Shown here in pieces: positions 29,647 to 38,831 of a stretch of DNA of 64,000 nt. Source of the stretch: Fusobacterium varium (GTDB taxonomy: Bacteria; Fusobacteriota; Fusobacteriia; Fusobacteriales; Fusobacteriaceae). The translations under genes and the position numbers were made by a program. The stretch lies in the NCBI GenBank assembly GCA_900637705.1, contig LR134390.1:3100001-3164000 (forward strand), written 5' to 3'. Each line of letters starts with the position of its first letter. The stretch's first letter is position 1. Under the pieces are notes generated by a model that saw only the letters and a list, made by a program, of their open reading frames with translations, did no database searches and had not been told where the DNA came from.

Positions 29647-31131
29647 ATGGATTTTAAACAACATTATAAAATAAAATTACGAGAATGGGCAGACAGCTCT
29701 TTATGGGAAGAGGAGTTAAAGAGAAGAGGAATCTTATTTGAAAAAAAAGAATATTTTCCTGGGTATGTTATTTATAAAATAGAAAACCCTGGTGATGAGA
29801 TACTGCAAGAATTTTCTCAAAGAAAAGAGATTTCAAAATTTGAAGTAATGCATCATTATTTTTTAAATTTTCAAACTCGTGTTATGGAAGTACAAATGCC
29901 TTCTTATGAAAAAGTTTCTGGGAATAAAAAATATCCTATGGTTGGAGTTTTAGATAATGGAATTGCAAATATTGAAATGATGAGTTCTTGGGTGTATCGA
30001 GATGAAAAACAGTATTGTCCTGAAAGACAGCACCCTACTCATGGTAGTTTTGTAGCAGGAGTAATTTTATATGGAGATGAATTCAGTGATAAAAAATGGA
30101 TTGCAGGGGAAAAAATTAAGATTTATGATGCAGCTATTGTACCAGATTTTAGTCTTTACCAATTGGAAGAAGATGAGCTTTTGTTCAGATTGAGAAGAGC
30201 AGTTGAGGAACATTCTTGGATTAAAATATGGAATTTAGCAATCAGCCTTCGTTTTGCTGTTGATTTAGAAAGAATCTCTGAATTTGGACTGTTATTAGAT
30301 TATTTGCAGGAAAAATATAATATCATTATTTGTAAATCTTGTGGAAATGGGGAATTCACTAGAGATAAAGAGGAAAGAGGGAGTATTTTACAAGGCTCTG
30401 ACACAATTCGCTCTTTAGTAGTCGCCTCGTGTAATCAAGAGGGGGAAGTTTCAAGTTTTAGTTTGAGTGGAAAAGGACATAAAATATTAGAAAAACCTGA
30501 TATTGCTATGTATGGAGGAGATGTTTTCTGGGATCCAAATGGAAAACGAAAAGTATCAGGAGTTTATTCTTTTTCTCCAAAGGGAGAAATTGTAAGTTCT
30601 TTTGGAACTAGTTTTGCCACAGCTCGAATGACTTCTTTATTAGGAAATATTCTTTTTTGGAAAGAAGATGCTTCAGCCCTTTTTTTGAAAGCTATGGTAG
30701 TACAGACAGCAAGTCATGGAGAAAAATATTTTCTAGGTTATGGATGCCCTAAAGATACAAATGGCATTAAGAAAGAATATGAAAACTCATATGTTTTAGA
30801 GGGAACATTGTTGGAAGAAGAGAGAATAACAGTAGGCTATAAAAATGGAAAAATTCAATGTACTTTAAGTTCTGATGTTATTTTAGATTATCATCAGGAA
30901 GAGGACTATGTTCTTTGTGATATTAATTTAAGTTTTGAAAAAAATGGGAAAAAATATGAAAAAAAGAATATTTTTGGCGAGTATGAGAAACTTAATAATT
31001 TAAAAAAATATGAAATCCTAATGGAAGAAGAAGAAGGGGAAATAGAGATTATTTTTTCAAAAAGATGGAAAAAAGAAAAAGATAAAAAGAAAGATAGAGG
31101 ACTTTCATATTGCTTTATTTTGAGAAAATAA
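29647..31131 (+). CDS. S8-family subtilisin-like serine protease, probably cytoplasmic
   Basis: The 494-aa protein has the subtilase triad in the right order: Asp in VGVLDNGIAN (about residue 102), His in PTHGSFVAG (about 137) and Ser in SFGTSFATARM (about 323). No signal peptide or membrane helix is visible, and no recognisable propeptide, so it is probably cytoplasmic. It sits between hgdH and a degenerate PRD regulator of the glutamate operon. Whether it processes a regulator or acts in defence is unknown. AGAGAGGAAACAG precedes the ATG. Arginine CGN codons are frequent. Confidence 0.78.
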   Translation: MDFKQHYKIKLREWADSSLWEEELKRRGILFEKKEYFPGYVIYKIENPGDEILQEFSQRKEISKFEVMHHYFLNFQTRVMEVQMPSYEKVSGNKKYPMVGVLDNGIANIEMMSSWVYRDEKQYCPERQHPTHGSFVAGVILYGDEFSDKKWIAGEKIKIYDAAIVPDFSLYQLEEDELLFRLRRAVEEHSWIKIWNLAISLRFAVDLERISEFGLLLDYLQEKYNIIICKSCGNGEFTRDKEERGSILQGSDTIRSLVVASCNQEGEVSSFSLSGKGHKILEKPDIAMYGGDVFWDPNGKRKVSGVYSFSPKGEIVSSFGTSFATARMTSLLGNILFWKEDASALFLKAMVVQTASHGEKYFLGYGCPKDTNGIKKEYENSYVLEGTLLEEERITVGYKNGKIQCTLSSDVILDYHQEEDYVLCDINLSFEKNGKKYEKKNIFGEYEKLNNLKKYEILMEEEEGEIEIIFSKRWKKEKDKKKDRGLSYCFILRK

Positions 31132-31149
31132 AAAAAGTGAAAAAAAAAA

Positions 31150-31169
31150 TGTGAATTTGAAATTTCACA
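31150..31169. promoter_or_regulatory. Inverted repeat upstream of the PRD regulator
   Basis: TGTGA and TCACA are separated by ten bases at 31150-31169, between the protease stop and the PRD regulator. A TATAAT-like box follows at about 31214. It could be an operator. The spacing does not fit a standard CRP site. Confidence 0.3.
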
Positions 31170-31284
31170 AAAAAGTGAAAAAATTAAAACTACATTTTTT
31201 TGAAAATAGGTTGTATAATAAAAGGGAATTGGAAATAATAGTTTCATAAACAGAAAGACTGTTTTATTTTTGGAGGGAATTTCT

Positions 31285-33267
31285 TTGGCACTAAATAAAA
31301 AACATTTTGAAATTTTGAAGGAGTTAAAGAAAGAAGACGACTTAAAACGAATTGCGAGTATTTTTAATCAAACTGAAAGAAGTATTCGATATAAGATTGG
31401 AGAATTAAATGAAAATTTAGGTGAGGAAAAAATTTTCATAAAAAAAAGAAAAATATTCTGTCTTTTAGATGAAAAAGATATTTCTTCATTGATTAAAGGG
31501 ATAAATGAATATAATTATGTTTACGAACAAAAGGAAAGAATAGATTTATTGATTTTAGAAAGTATTCTTCAAAAAGATGAATTTCAAATTGAAGAACTTG
31601 CAGATATATTACAGATAAGCAAATCTACATTGAGAGCAGATATTAAAATATTAAGTACCAAACTTTCTAAAATGGGTATTCTTTTAGAGCAATACCAATA
31701 TAATAATAAAAAATGTCATTTGAGTTACAAAAATAGTGATTTAATTTATTACTTAGCAATCTTTTTATATCAATATGTTATTTTTGATGAAGGAGATAGC
31801 AGGGTAAGTTTTAAAAATACCAGTTATTTTGAAAAGATGGTTTCTGAAAAACTGACAAAACAGTATCTAGGAGTATTAGAAGATAGTTATCAAAAAATTA
31901 AGAATATAGATTTACCTTATACTGATGAAACACTTAACTTATTAATTTTGCTAATTTCTGTGCTAAAACTACGAAGTTTAAGTACAGAAGATCTAGATGT
32001 TTTAAATAGGAAGGTATTAAGAGAAACAAGAGAATTTAAAGTTTTACAGAAAACTTTTATAGAATTTTCAGAAACACAGCTTTATTTCTTAACAGATTAT
32101 CTACTTCGTATTTCCTGTGATGAAAAAGAAATCTTTTCAAAACATCGTAATTGGCTGGAAATAGAACTTGGAGTTTATCGTCTGATTAAAGAATTTGAAC
32201 ATTTAAAGAATGTTCAGCTTGTAAAAAACAAGAGATTAATGGACGATATTTTATATTACATTAAACCACTTATTTATAGAAGTTCTAAGAAAATTGAATT
32301 GAAAAACAGCATTTTAAAAGAGGTAAAATTAGTATATGAAGATACCTTTTATTACTTGAAAAAGGCTTTTCATAGTTTTGAAACTCTATTAAATTTAGAA
32401 GTATCTGACAATGAGATTGGATTCTTGGTTCCTATCTTTGAAGTTGCTCTAAGAAATCAAATTAAACAACCAAAAAAAATAGTAGTAGCTTCTTCATATA
32501 AAAGAAATTTAACCAATTTTTTATTAGCTCGGTTAGAAGAAGAATTTTTAGTGGATATAGTAAAAGTAGTATCTATTAAGCAATTGGATAAAATTCATGG
32601 TGAAGAGATAGATTTACTGGTTACGACATCTGATTTAACACAGATGAATCTACCTTATTCAGTATGTCAAGTCAACCCTATTTTAACAGATATAGATAAA
32701 GCTCATCTGAAAGAATTTGAACTTATGCCTCAGGATAAGAAAATTCCTTTGGAAAAATTGATGGGATTAATTGAAAGAAATATAAATATTGAAGATTGGA
32801 ATGGGAATAAATTACGTGAGGAATTGCTTCATACTTTTCCCAATAACATACTAGATGAAAGAGAACAGGAAGCTCAAGAGGAGTTGCAGATCCCTAAAAA
32901 TGTAAGAACTTCTATATGTACTTTTGAGTGGAGAGAAGCTGTAAGGGCAGGAATGGAAATTCTATGGAAGCAGAAATATATTAAAAAATCATACATGGAG
33001 GAGAGTGTAAATAAGAAAGAAGAAGAAAGTTTAATTTTTTTCTTAAATGAAAAAACAGCTCTTTTCTATACAGAACCAAAGGAGAATGTTTTTAAAACAG
33101 GTTTTTCTTTAATAGAAGTAAAACACCCTTTGTTAGTAAGAAAAAAGAAAATAAAATATTTTGTATGTTTTGCACCAAAAGGTGATGCAGAAGATAGAAG
33201 TTTATTGTTTCAACTAAATGATTATTTTGAAGAAGAGGGAATTGAAAAAAAGTTAAAAAATATTTAA
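31285..33267 (+). CDS. BglG/MtlR-type PRD regulator with lost phospho-sites
   Basis: The protein (about 660 aa) has the layout of BglG/MtlR-type regulators: two HTH segments (about 5-45 and 85-125, IEELADILQISKSTLRADI), two PRD-like regions, an EIIB-like region (KKIVVASSYKRNLTN) and an EIIA-like C-terminus. The sites phosphorylated by the PTS look absent. PRD2 reads EIGFLVPIFEVALR with no His, the EIIB loop has no Cys, and the EIIA-like site reads TALFYTEP with no His. It precedes gcdD and the glutaconate genes by about 30 bp and probably controls them. The TTG at 31285 has GGAGGG seven bases upstream. Confidence 0.72.
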   Translation: MALNKKHFEILKELKKEDDLKRIASIFNQTERSIRYKIGELNENLGEEKIFIKKRKIFCLLDEKDISSLIKGINEYNYVYEQKERIDLLILESILQKDEFQIEELADILQISKSTLRADIKILSTKLSKMGILLEQYQYNNKKCHLSYKNSDLIYYLAIFLYQYVIFDEGDSRVSFKNTSYFEKMVSEKLTKQYLGVLEDSYQKIKNIDLPYTDETLNLLILLISVLKLRSLSTEDLDVLNRKVLRETREFKVLQKTFIEFSETQLYFLTDYLLRISCDEKEIFSKHRNWLEIELGVYRLIKEFEHLKNVQLVKNKRLMDDILYYIKPLIYRSSKKIELKNSILKEVKLVYEDTFYYLKKAFHSFETLLNLEVSDNEIGFLVPIFEVALRNQIKQPKKIVVASSYKRNLTNFLLARLEEEFLVDIVKVVSIKQLDKIHGEEIDLLVTTSDLTQMNLPYSVCQVNPILTDIDKAHLKEFELMPQDKKIPLEKLMGLIERNINIEDWNGNKLREELLHTFPNNILDEREQEAQEELQIPKNVRTSICTFEWREAVRAGMEILWKQKYIKKSYMEESVNKKEEESLIFFLNEKTALFYTEPKENVFKTGFSLIEVKHPLLVRKKKIKYFVCFAPKGDAEDRSLLFQLNDYFEEEGIEKKLKNI

Positions 33268-33298
33268 GAAAATAAAAAATAAAAGAAGGAGGAAAGAG

Positions 33299-33610
33299 AT
33301 GATTACAACAGAGTATATTAGTTTTCTGGAAAGTCTAATGAGTTCATTACTGGGAATGTCTATTGTGTTCATAGCTTTAATTTTTTTAGCTATTTTTGTC
33401 ATGATAGTATCAAGAATAATTTCAGTATTAGAAAAGAATTTAATCAAAACAACAGATACAAAAGCAACAGTATCAGTTTCTACAACAGGAGCAAACACTA
33501 AAAAAGATAATAAAGATGGAGTAAAAATTGCTGTAATTACAGCAGCAATCAGTGAAGAAATGAAACAGCCAGTAGATAAATTTATTATTACAAGCATTAA
33601 AAAAATTTAA
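33299..33610 (+). CDS. gcdD: Glutaconyl-CoA decarboxylase delta subunit (OadG-like)
   Basis: The 103-aa protein has one membrane helix (about residues 18-40, SIVFIALIFLAIFVMIV), then a polar Thr/Ser-rich linker and a C-terminal IAVITAAISEEM segment of the OadG type. In sodium-pumping decarboxylases this subunit holds the complex together. It is the first of the gcd genes, followed at once by gcdC and gcdB. GGAGGAAAG precedes the ATG. Confidence 0.8.
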   Translation: MITTEYISFLESLMSSLLGMSIVFIALIFLAIFVMIVSRIISVLEKNLIKTTDTKATVSVSTTGANTKKDNKDGVKIAVITAAISEEMKQPVDKFIITSIKKI

Positions 33611-33639
33611 AAAAATAAGACATGAAAGGAGAAGAGATT

Positions 33640-34044
33640 ATGAAGTATGTAGTGACAGTTAATGGAGAAAAATATGAGGTTGAGGTAGAAAGAGTAGATG
33701 GAAAATCAGCATCTTTATCTAGAAAGCCAATGGAAAGAGGAGCTAAAACAAGAGTAGAAACAGTAAGAGAATCAGAACCAGTAGTAGCGGCAGCTCCAGT
33801 ATCAGCAGCTCCAGCAGCAAGTACAGGAGGAGCAGGTGCAGTTGTAAGTCCTATGCCAGGAGTTATTTTAGATATAAAAGTTAAAGAAGGGGATAGTGTA
33901 TCTGAAGGACAAACTGTTATTATTTTAGAAGCAATGAAAATGGAAAATGAAATTGTATCAGAATTTACAGGAACAGTATCGGCAATCAGAGTAAAAAAAG
34001 GAGATACTGTAGACACTGACGCAGTATTGGTAGAAATTAAATAA
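33640..34044 (+). CDS. gcdC: Glutaconyl-CoA decarboxylase biotin carrier subunit
   Basis: GcdC carries the biotin that moves CO2 from GcdA to GcdB. The N-terminus MKYVVTVNGEKYEVEVE is followed by an Ala/Pro-rich linker (VAAAPVSAAPAAS) and a biotinyl domain. The biotinylated lysine is in LEAMKMENEI. The ATG at 33640 follows AAAGGAGAAGAG. An earlier in-frame ATG at 33622 has no spaced ribosome site. The bio genes and birA at 44-48 kb would serve it. Confidence 0.9.
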   Translation: MKYVVTVNGEKYEVEVERVDGKSASLSRKPMERGAKTRVETVRESEPVVAAAPVSAAPAASTGGAGAVVSPMPGVILDIKVKEGDSVSEGQTVIILEAMKMENEIVSEFTGTVSAIRVKKGDTVDTDAVLVEIK

Positions 34045-34058
34045 TAGAGGAGGCTATA

Positions 34059-35200
34059 ATGGAGTTTATTAAAATTTTAGAAATTATGATGGCGAAATCT
34101 GGATTTGTCGCATTAACATGGCAAAATCTAGTAATGTTTCTCATCTCATTTGTTTTAATCTATTTAGCCATTGTAAAGCAATTTGAACCTCTACTATTGC
34201 TACCAATTGCCTTTGGAGTTTTCTTGACTAACTTGCCTTTAGCTGGTTTGATGAACGAAGCTGATCCTTGGTATGCATCTGGGGTTTTACGAATTATTTA
34301 TAATGGAATTAAGAGTAATGTATTTCCTTGTTTAATTTTCATGGGAATTGGAGCTATGACAGATTTTGGACCATTGATTGCCAATCCAATTAGTTTGTTG
34401 CTGGGAGCAGCAGCTCAATTTGGAATTTATATAACTTTTATGACTGCAAATGCTCTGCCTTTCTTCTCAGCGAAGCAATCAGCAGCAATTGCAATTATTG
34501 GAGGAGCTGATGGACCAACTTCTATCTATTTGGCAAATAACTTAGCACCAGAATTGCTGGCACCAATTGCAGTTGCAGCATATTCTTATATGGCACTTAT
34601 TCCTATGATACAGCCACCTATTATGAAGTTATTGACAACAAAGAAAGAAAGAGCTGTAAAAATGAAGCAATTAAGAAAAATCAGTAAGATAGAAAAATTG
34701 TTTTCCCAATTGGAACAGTTTTATTTACTGCTTTATTACTACCTTCTGTAGCTCCTTTATTAGGTATGTTGATGTTAGGAAATATTTTTAAAGAATCTGG
34801 AGTTGTTCAAAGACTTTCAGATACTGCTCAAAATGCTCTTATTAATATAGTAACAATTATGTTGGGAGTTACAGTAGGAGCAACAGCAAATGGAGAATTA
34901 TTCTTACGTTGGGAAACAATTGCAATTATCTGTATGGGATTATTTGCTTTCTGTATGTCAACAGTTGGAGGAATTTTACTTGGAAAAGTACTTTATGTAA
35001 TAACAGGTGGAAAAATTAATCCATTGATAGGTTCAGCAGGAGTATCAGCAGTTCCAATGGCAGCTAGAGTTGCTCAGACAGTAGGAGCTTCTGAAAATCC
35101 AACAAATTTCTTATTGATGCATGCTATGGGACCAAATGTTGCAGGAGTTATTGGTTCAGCAGTAGCTGCAGGATATTTCATGTTAATTTTTGGAAAATAA
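34059..35200 (+). CDS. gcdB: Glutaconyl-CoA decarboxylase beta subunit, one frameshift
   Basis: GcdB is the integral membrane subunit that decarboxylates carboxybiotin and pumps Na+. Its motifs include GVLRIIYNGIKSNVFPCLIFMGIGAMTDFGPL, read in part, and IIGGADGPTSIYLAN, which has the family's conserved Asp. The frame breaks in the A run at 34693-34697; five As are present and six restore 380 aa through KIVFPIGTVLFTALLLPSVA. The restored length is normal. It follows gcdC by 14 bp. Confidence 0.87.
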
Positions 35201-35271
35201 TATTAAAACATAAAAACTTTAAAACATAACACAGTGAAAAATATTGCTAAAAAAAATAGGAGGAGATTACT

Positions 35272-36237
35272 GTGAGTAAAGTAATGTCATTGCATGACGC
35301 AATAAAAACTTATGTAAAATCAGGAGATAGCATTTGTATCGGTGGTTTTACAACTAACAGAAAACCATATGCAGCAGTATATGAAATTTTAAGACAAGGA
35401 TTGGGAGATTTTACAGGATACTCTGGACCAGCAGGTGGAGATTGGGATATGTTGATTGGGGAAGGAAGAGTAAGAAACTTCATCAACTGTTATATTGCAA
35501 ACTCAGGGTATACAAATGTATGTAGAAGATTTAGACATGAAGTAGAAAAAGTTGGAAAAATGAATTTGGAAGACTATTCTCAAGATGTTATCATGTACAT
35601 GCTTCATGCATCGTCGTTAGGACTGCCATTTTTACCAGTAAAATTAATGCAGGGATCAGACTTAGTAAACAAATGGGGAATCAGTAAAGAGGTAAGAGAA
35701 AAAGATCCAAAACTACCAAATGATAAATTGGTAGAGATTGAAAATCCTTTAGTACCAGGGGAAAAAGTAATAGCAGTGCCAGTACCTAGATTAGATGTAG
35801 CAATAATTCATGTACAAAAGGCATCAATAAATGGAACTTGTTCTATTGAAGGAGATGAATTCCATGATATTGATATTGCAGTTGCAGCAAAGAGATGTAT
35901 TGTAACTTGTGAAGAGTTAGTAACAGAGGAAGAAATAAGAAAAGAACCAACTAAAAATTCTATTCCTCAATTCTGTGTAGATGCAGTAGTTCATGTGCCA
36001 TTTGGAGCACACCCTTCTCAATGTTATAACTACTATGACTATGATGCTAATTTTTTCAAGATGTATGATACAGTAACAAAAACAGAAGAAGATTTTAAAG
36101 CATTCTTACAAGAATGGGTATATGGAATCAAAGACAGTGATGAATATATTGATAAATTAGGAGCGAGCCGATTAGCAAAATTAAGAGTAGTACCAGGATT
36201 TGGATATGCTGCGAAATTAGTGAAGGAGGCAAAATAA
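35272..36237 (+). CDS. gctA: Glutaconate CoA-transferase subunit A
   Basis: GctA and GctB transfer CoA from acetyl-CoA to 2-hydroxyglutarate or glutaconate. The 321-aa protein has the family I CoA-transferase opening VKSGDSICIGGFTTNRKP, then GDWDMLIGEGRVRNFI and the C-terminal HVPFGAHPSQCYNYYDYD. GTG start after TAGGAGGAG. The stop is followed one base later by the gctB start, so the two are coupled. The catalytic Glu lies in GctB. Confidence 0.93.
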   Translation: MSKVMSLHDAIKTYVKSGDSICIGGFTTNRKPYAAVYEILRQGLGDFTGYSGPAGGDWDMLIGEGRVRNFINCYIANSGYTNVCRRFRHEVEKVGKMNLEDYSQDVIMYMLHASSLGLPFLPVKLMQGSDLVNKWGISKEVREKDPKLPNDKLVEIENPLVPGEKVIAVPVPRLDVAIIHVQKASINGTCSIEGDEFHDIDIAVAAKRCIVTCEELVTEEEIRKEPTKNSIPQFCVDAVVHVPFGAHPSQCYNYYDYDANFFKMYDTVTKTEEDFKAFLQEWVYGIKDSDEYIDKLGASRLAKLRVVPGFGYAAKLVKEAK

Positions 36238-36238
36238 G

Positions 36239-37033
36239 ATGGTAAATTATAAAAATTATACCAATAAAGAAATGCAGGCAATTACTATTGCAAAAGAAAT
36301 TACAGATGGACAAATTGTAATTGTAGGAACAGGACTTCCATTGATTGGAGCCTCATTAGCAAAAAGAATCTTTGCTCCAAATTGTAAACTAATTGTAGAA
36401 AGTGGACTTATGGACTGCAGTCCAATTGAAGTACCAAGAAGTGTTGGAGATAACAGATTGATGGCTCACTGTGGAGTTCAATGGCCAAATATTCGTTTTA
36501 TAGGATTTGAAGCAAATGAGCTATTAAATGGAAATGACAGAATGATTGCATTTATTGGAGGAGCACAAATTGATCCTTATGGAAATGTAAATTCAACTTG
36601 TATTGGAGATTACCACTGTCCAAAAACAAGATTTACAGGTTCAGGAGGAGCGAATGCGATTGCAACATACTCTAATACTGTAATCATGATGCAGCACGAA
36701 AAAAGAAGATTCATGGATAAAGTTGATTATGTAACAAGTGTAGGTTGGGGAGATGGACCAGGAGGAAGAGAAAAATTAGGACTTTCTGGAAATAGAGGTC
36801 CAGTTGCTGTTGTAACAGACAGAGGGGTATTAAGATTTGATGAGAAGACTAAAAGAATGTATCTAGCTGGATATTATCCAACATCATCTATTGAAGAGAT
36901 TGTTGAAAATACTGGATTTGAAATTGATACTTCGAGAGCTGTATTGTTGGAGGCCCCAAGTGAAGAAGTAATTAAAATGATTAGAGAGGAAATTGATCCA
37001 GGACAAGCCTTCATTAAAGTACCAGTAGAATAA
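36239..37033 (+). CDS. gctB: Glutaconate CoA-transferase subunit B
   Basis: GctB carries the catalytic glutamate of glutaconate CoA-transferase. It is Glu54 here, in NCKLIVESGLMDCSP, the same position as in the Acidaminococcus enzyme. DGQIVIVGTGLPLIGASLAK and FIGGAQIDPYGNVNSTCIG also fit the family. The 264-aa protein starts one base after gctA and ends 26 bp before gcdA, in the operon. Confidence 0.94.
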   Translation: MVNYKNYTNKEMQAITIAKEITDGQIVIVGTGLPLIGASLAKRIFAPNCKLIVESGLMDCSPIEVPRSVGDNRLMAHCGVQWPNIRFIGFEANELLNGNDRMIAFIGGAQIDPYGNVNSTCIGDYHCPKTRFTGSGGANAIATYSNTVIMMQHEKRRFMDKVDYVTSVGWGDGPGGREKLGLSGNRGPVAVVTDRGVLRFDEKTKRMYLAGYYPTSSIEEIVENTGFEIDTSRAVLLEAPSEEVIKMIREEIDPGQAFIKVPVE

Positions 37034-37059
37034 TAAAAAAGCTGAAAGGAGAATAATGT

Positions 37060-38816
37060 ATGGGAAACTATTCAATGCCTAATTATTTCCAGAATATGGA
37101 ACAAATAGGAAAAGAATTAACAAAAGTTGATGAGGAAAATGAAAAATTACTAAAAGATGTAGAAGAAGAAATTGGTAAATTGATTGATGAAATACATGAT
37201 GCAGGAACTCCTGATGAAAAAATTGCTGAAAAAGGACAGATGACTGCTTTACAAAGAATAGCAGAATTAATTGATGAGGGAACTTGGTGTCCTTTAAATA
37301 GTCTTTATAATCCACAAGAGTTTGCAACTGGAACAGGAATTGTAAAAGGATTGGCAAGAATCAATGGAAAATGGGTAGTAGTAGTAGCTTCTGATAATAA
37401 AAAAATCGTTGGAGCTTGGGTACCAGGACAGGCAGAAAACTTATTAAGAGCTTCTGATACAGCAAAATGTTTAGGAATTCCTTTAGTATATATTCTAAAC
37501 TGCAGTGGAGTTAAATTAGATGAGCAGGAAAAAGTATATGCAAACAGAAGAGGAGGAGGAACTCCTTTCTATAGAAATGCAGAACTGCAACAATTAGGAA
37601 TTCCAGTTATTGTTGGAATTTATGGAACAAATCCAGCTGGTGGAGGATATCACAGCATCAGCCCAACTATCTTGGTTGCTCATGAAGATGCAAATATGGC
37701 AGTAGGAGGAGCTGGAATTGTTGGTGGAATGAATCCTAAAGGATATATTGATCAAGAGGGAGCAGAACAAATCATAGAAGCAACTGAAAAAGCAAAAGGA
37801 GCGGAGGTTCCAGGAACAGTATCTGTTCACTATGATGAAACTGGATTTTTCAGAGAAGTATATTGTGATGAAATTGGAGTGTTAGAAGGAATTAAAAATT
37901 ATATTGATTGTTTACCAGCATATAATTTAGAATTTTTCAGAGTAGATGAACCAGCAGAACCAGCATTAGATCCAAATGATTTATATTCTATTGTCCCTAT
38001 GAATCAAAAGAAAGTGTACAATATATATGATGTAATTGGAAGATTAGTTGATAATAGTGAATTTAGCGAATATAAAAAAGGATATGGACCAGAAATAGTA
38101 ACTGGACTTGCAAAAGTAGATGGACTTTTAGTAGGTATTGTTGCAAACTTCCAAGGACTATTGATGAAATATCCTGAATATAAAGAAAATGGAATTGGAA
38201 TCGGGGGAAAATTATACAGACAAGGTCTTGTAAAAATGAATGAGTTTGTAACTCTTTGTTCAAGAGATAAACTTCCTATTATCTGGGTACAGGATACTAC
38301 TGGAATTGATGTAGGAAATGAAGCAGAAAAAGCTGAATTGTTAGGATTAGGACAATCTTTAATCTATTCAATTCAAAATTCAAAAGTTCCTCAAATGGAA
38401 GTTACATTGAGAAAAGGAACTGCTGCAGCTCACTATGTATTGGGAGGACCTCAGGGAAATTCTACTAATGCTTTCTCATTGGGAACTGCTGCAACAGAAA
38501 TCAATGTAATGAATGGGGAAACAGCAGCAACAGCAATGTACTCAAGAAGATTAGTAAAAGATAAAAAGAGGGAAAAGATTTAACACCAACTATTGAAAAA
38601 ATGAACAAATTAATAAATGAATATAAAGAAAAATCAACTCCAAGATATTGTGCAGAAACTGGAATGGTAGATGAAATTGTAAATCTATATGATATTAGAG
38701 CTTACATGGTAGCTTTTGTAAACTCTGTTTATCAAAATCCAAAAGCAATCTGTGCTTTTCATCAAATGCTTTTACCAAGAGCCATCAGAGAATACAACAC
38801 ATTCACAAAAAAATAA
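37060..38816 (+). CDS. gcdA: Glutaconyl-CoA decarboxylase alpha subunit, one frameshift
   Basis: GcdA is the carboxyltransferase that moves CO2 from glutaconyl-CoA to biotin. It has two crotonase-like halves, seen in RRGGGTPFYRNAELQQLGIPVI, NPAGGGYHSISPTILVAHED and ALYVGGPQ-like AAHYVLGGPQGNSTNAFS. The frame breaks near the end in the A run at 38563-38567. Five As are present and six restore one 585-aa protein through KKEGKDLTPTIEKMNKLI. The restored length matches the family. It follows gctB by 26 bp. Confidence 0.9.
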
Positions 38817-38831
38817 AAAAGGGGGAATTTT

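Noticed and set aside
31150-31169. Reading the TGTGA/TCACA palindrome as a standard CRP site
   Set aside because: The spacer is ten bases and CRP sites have six; kept only as a candidate operator.
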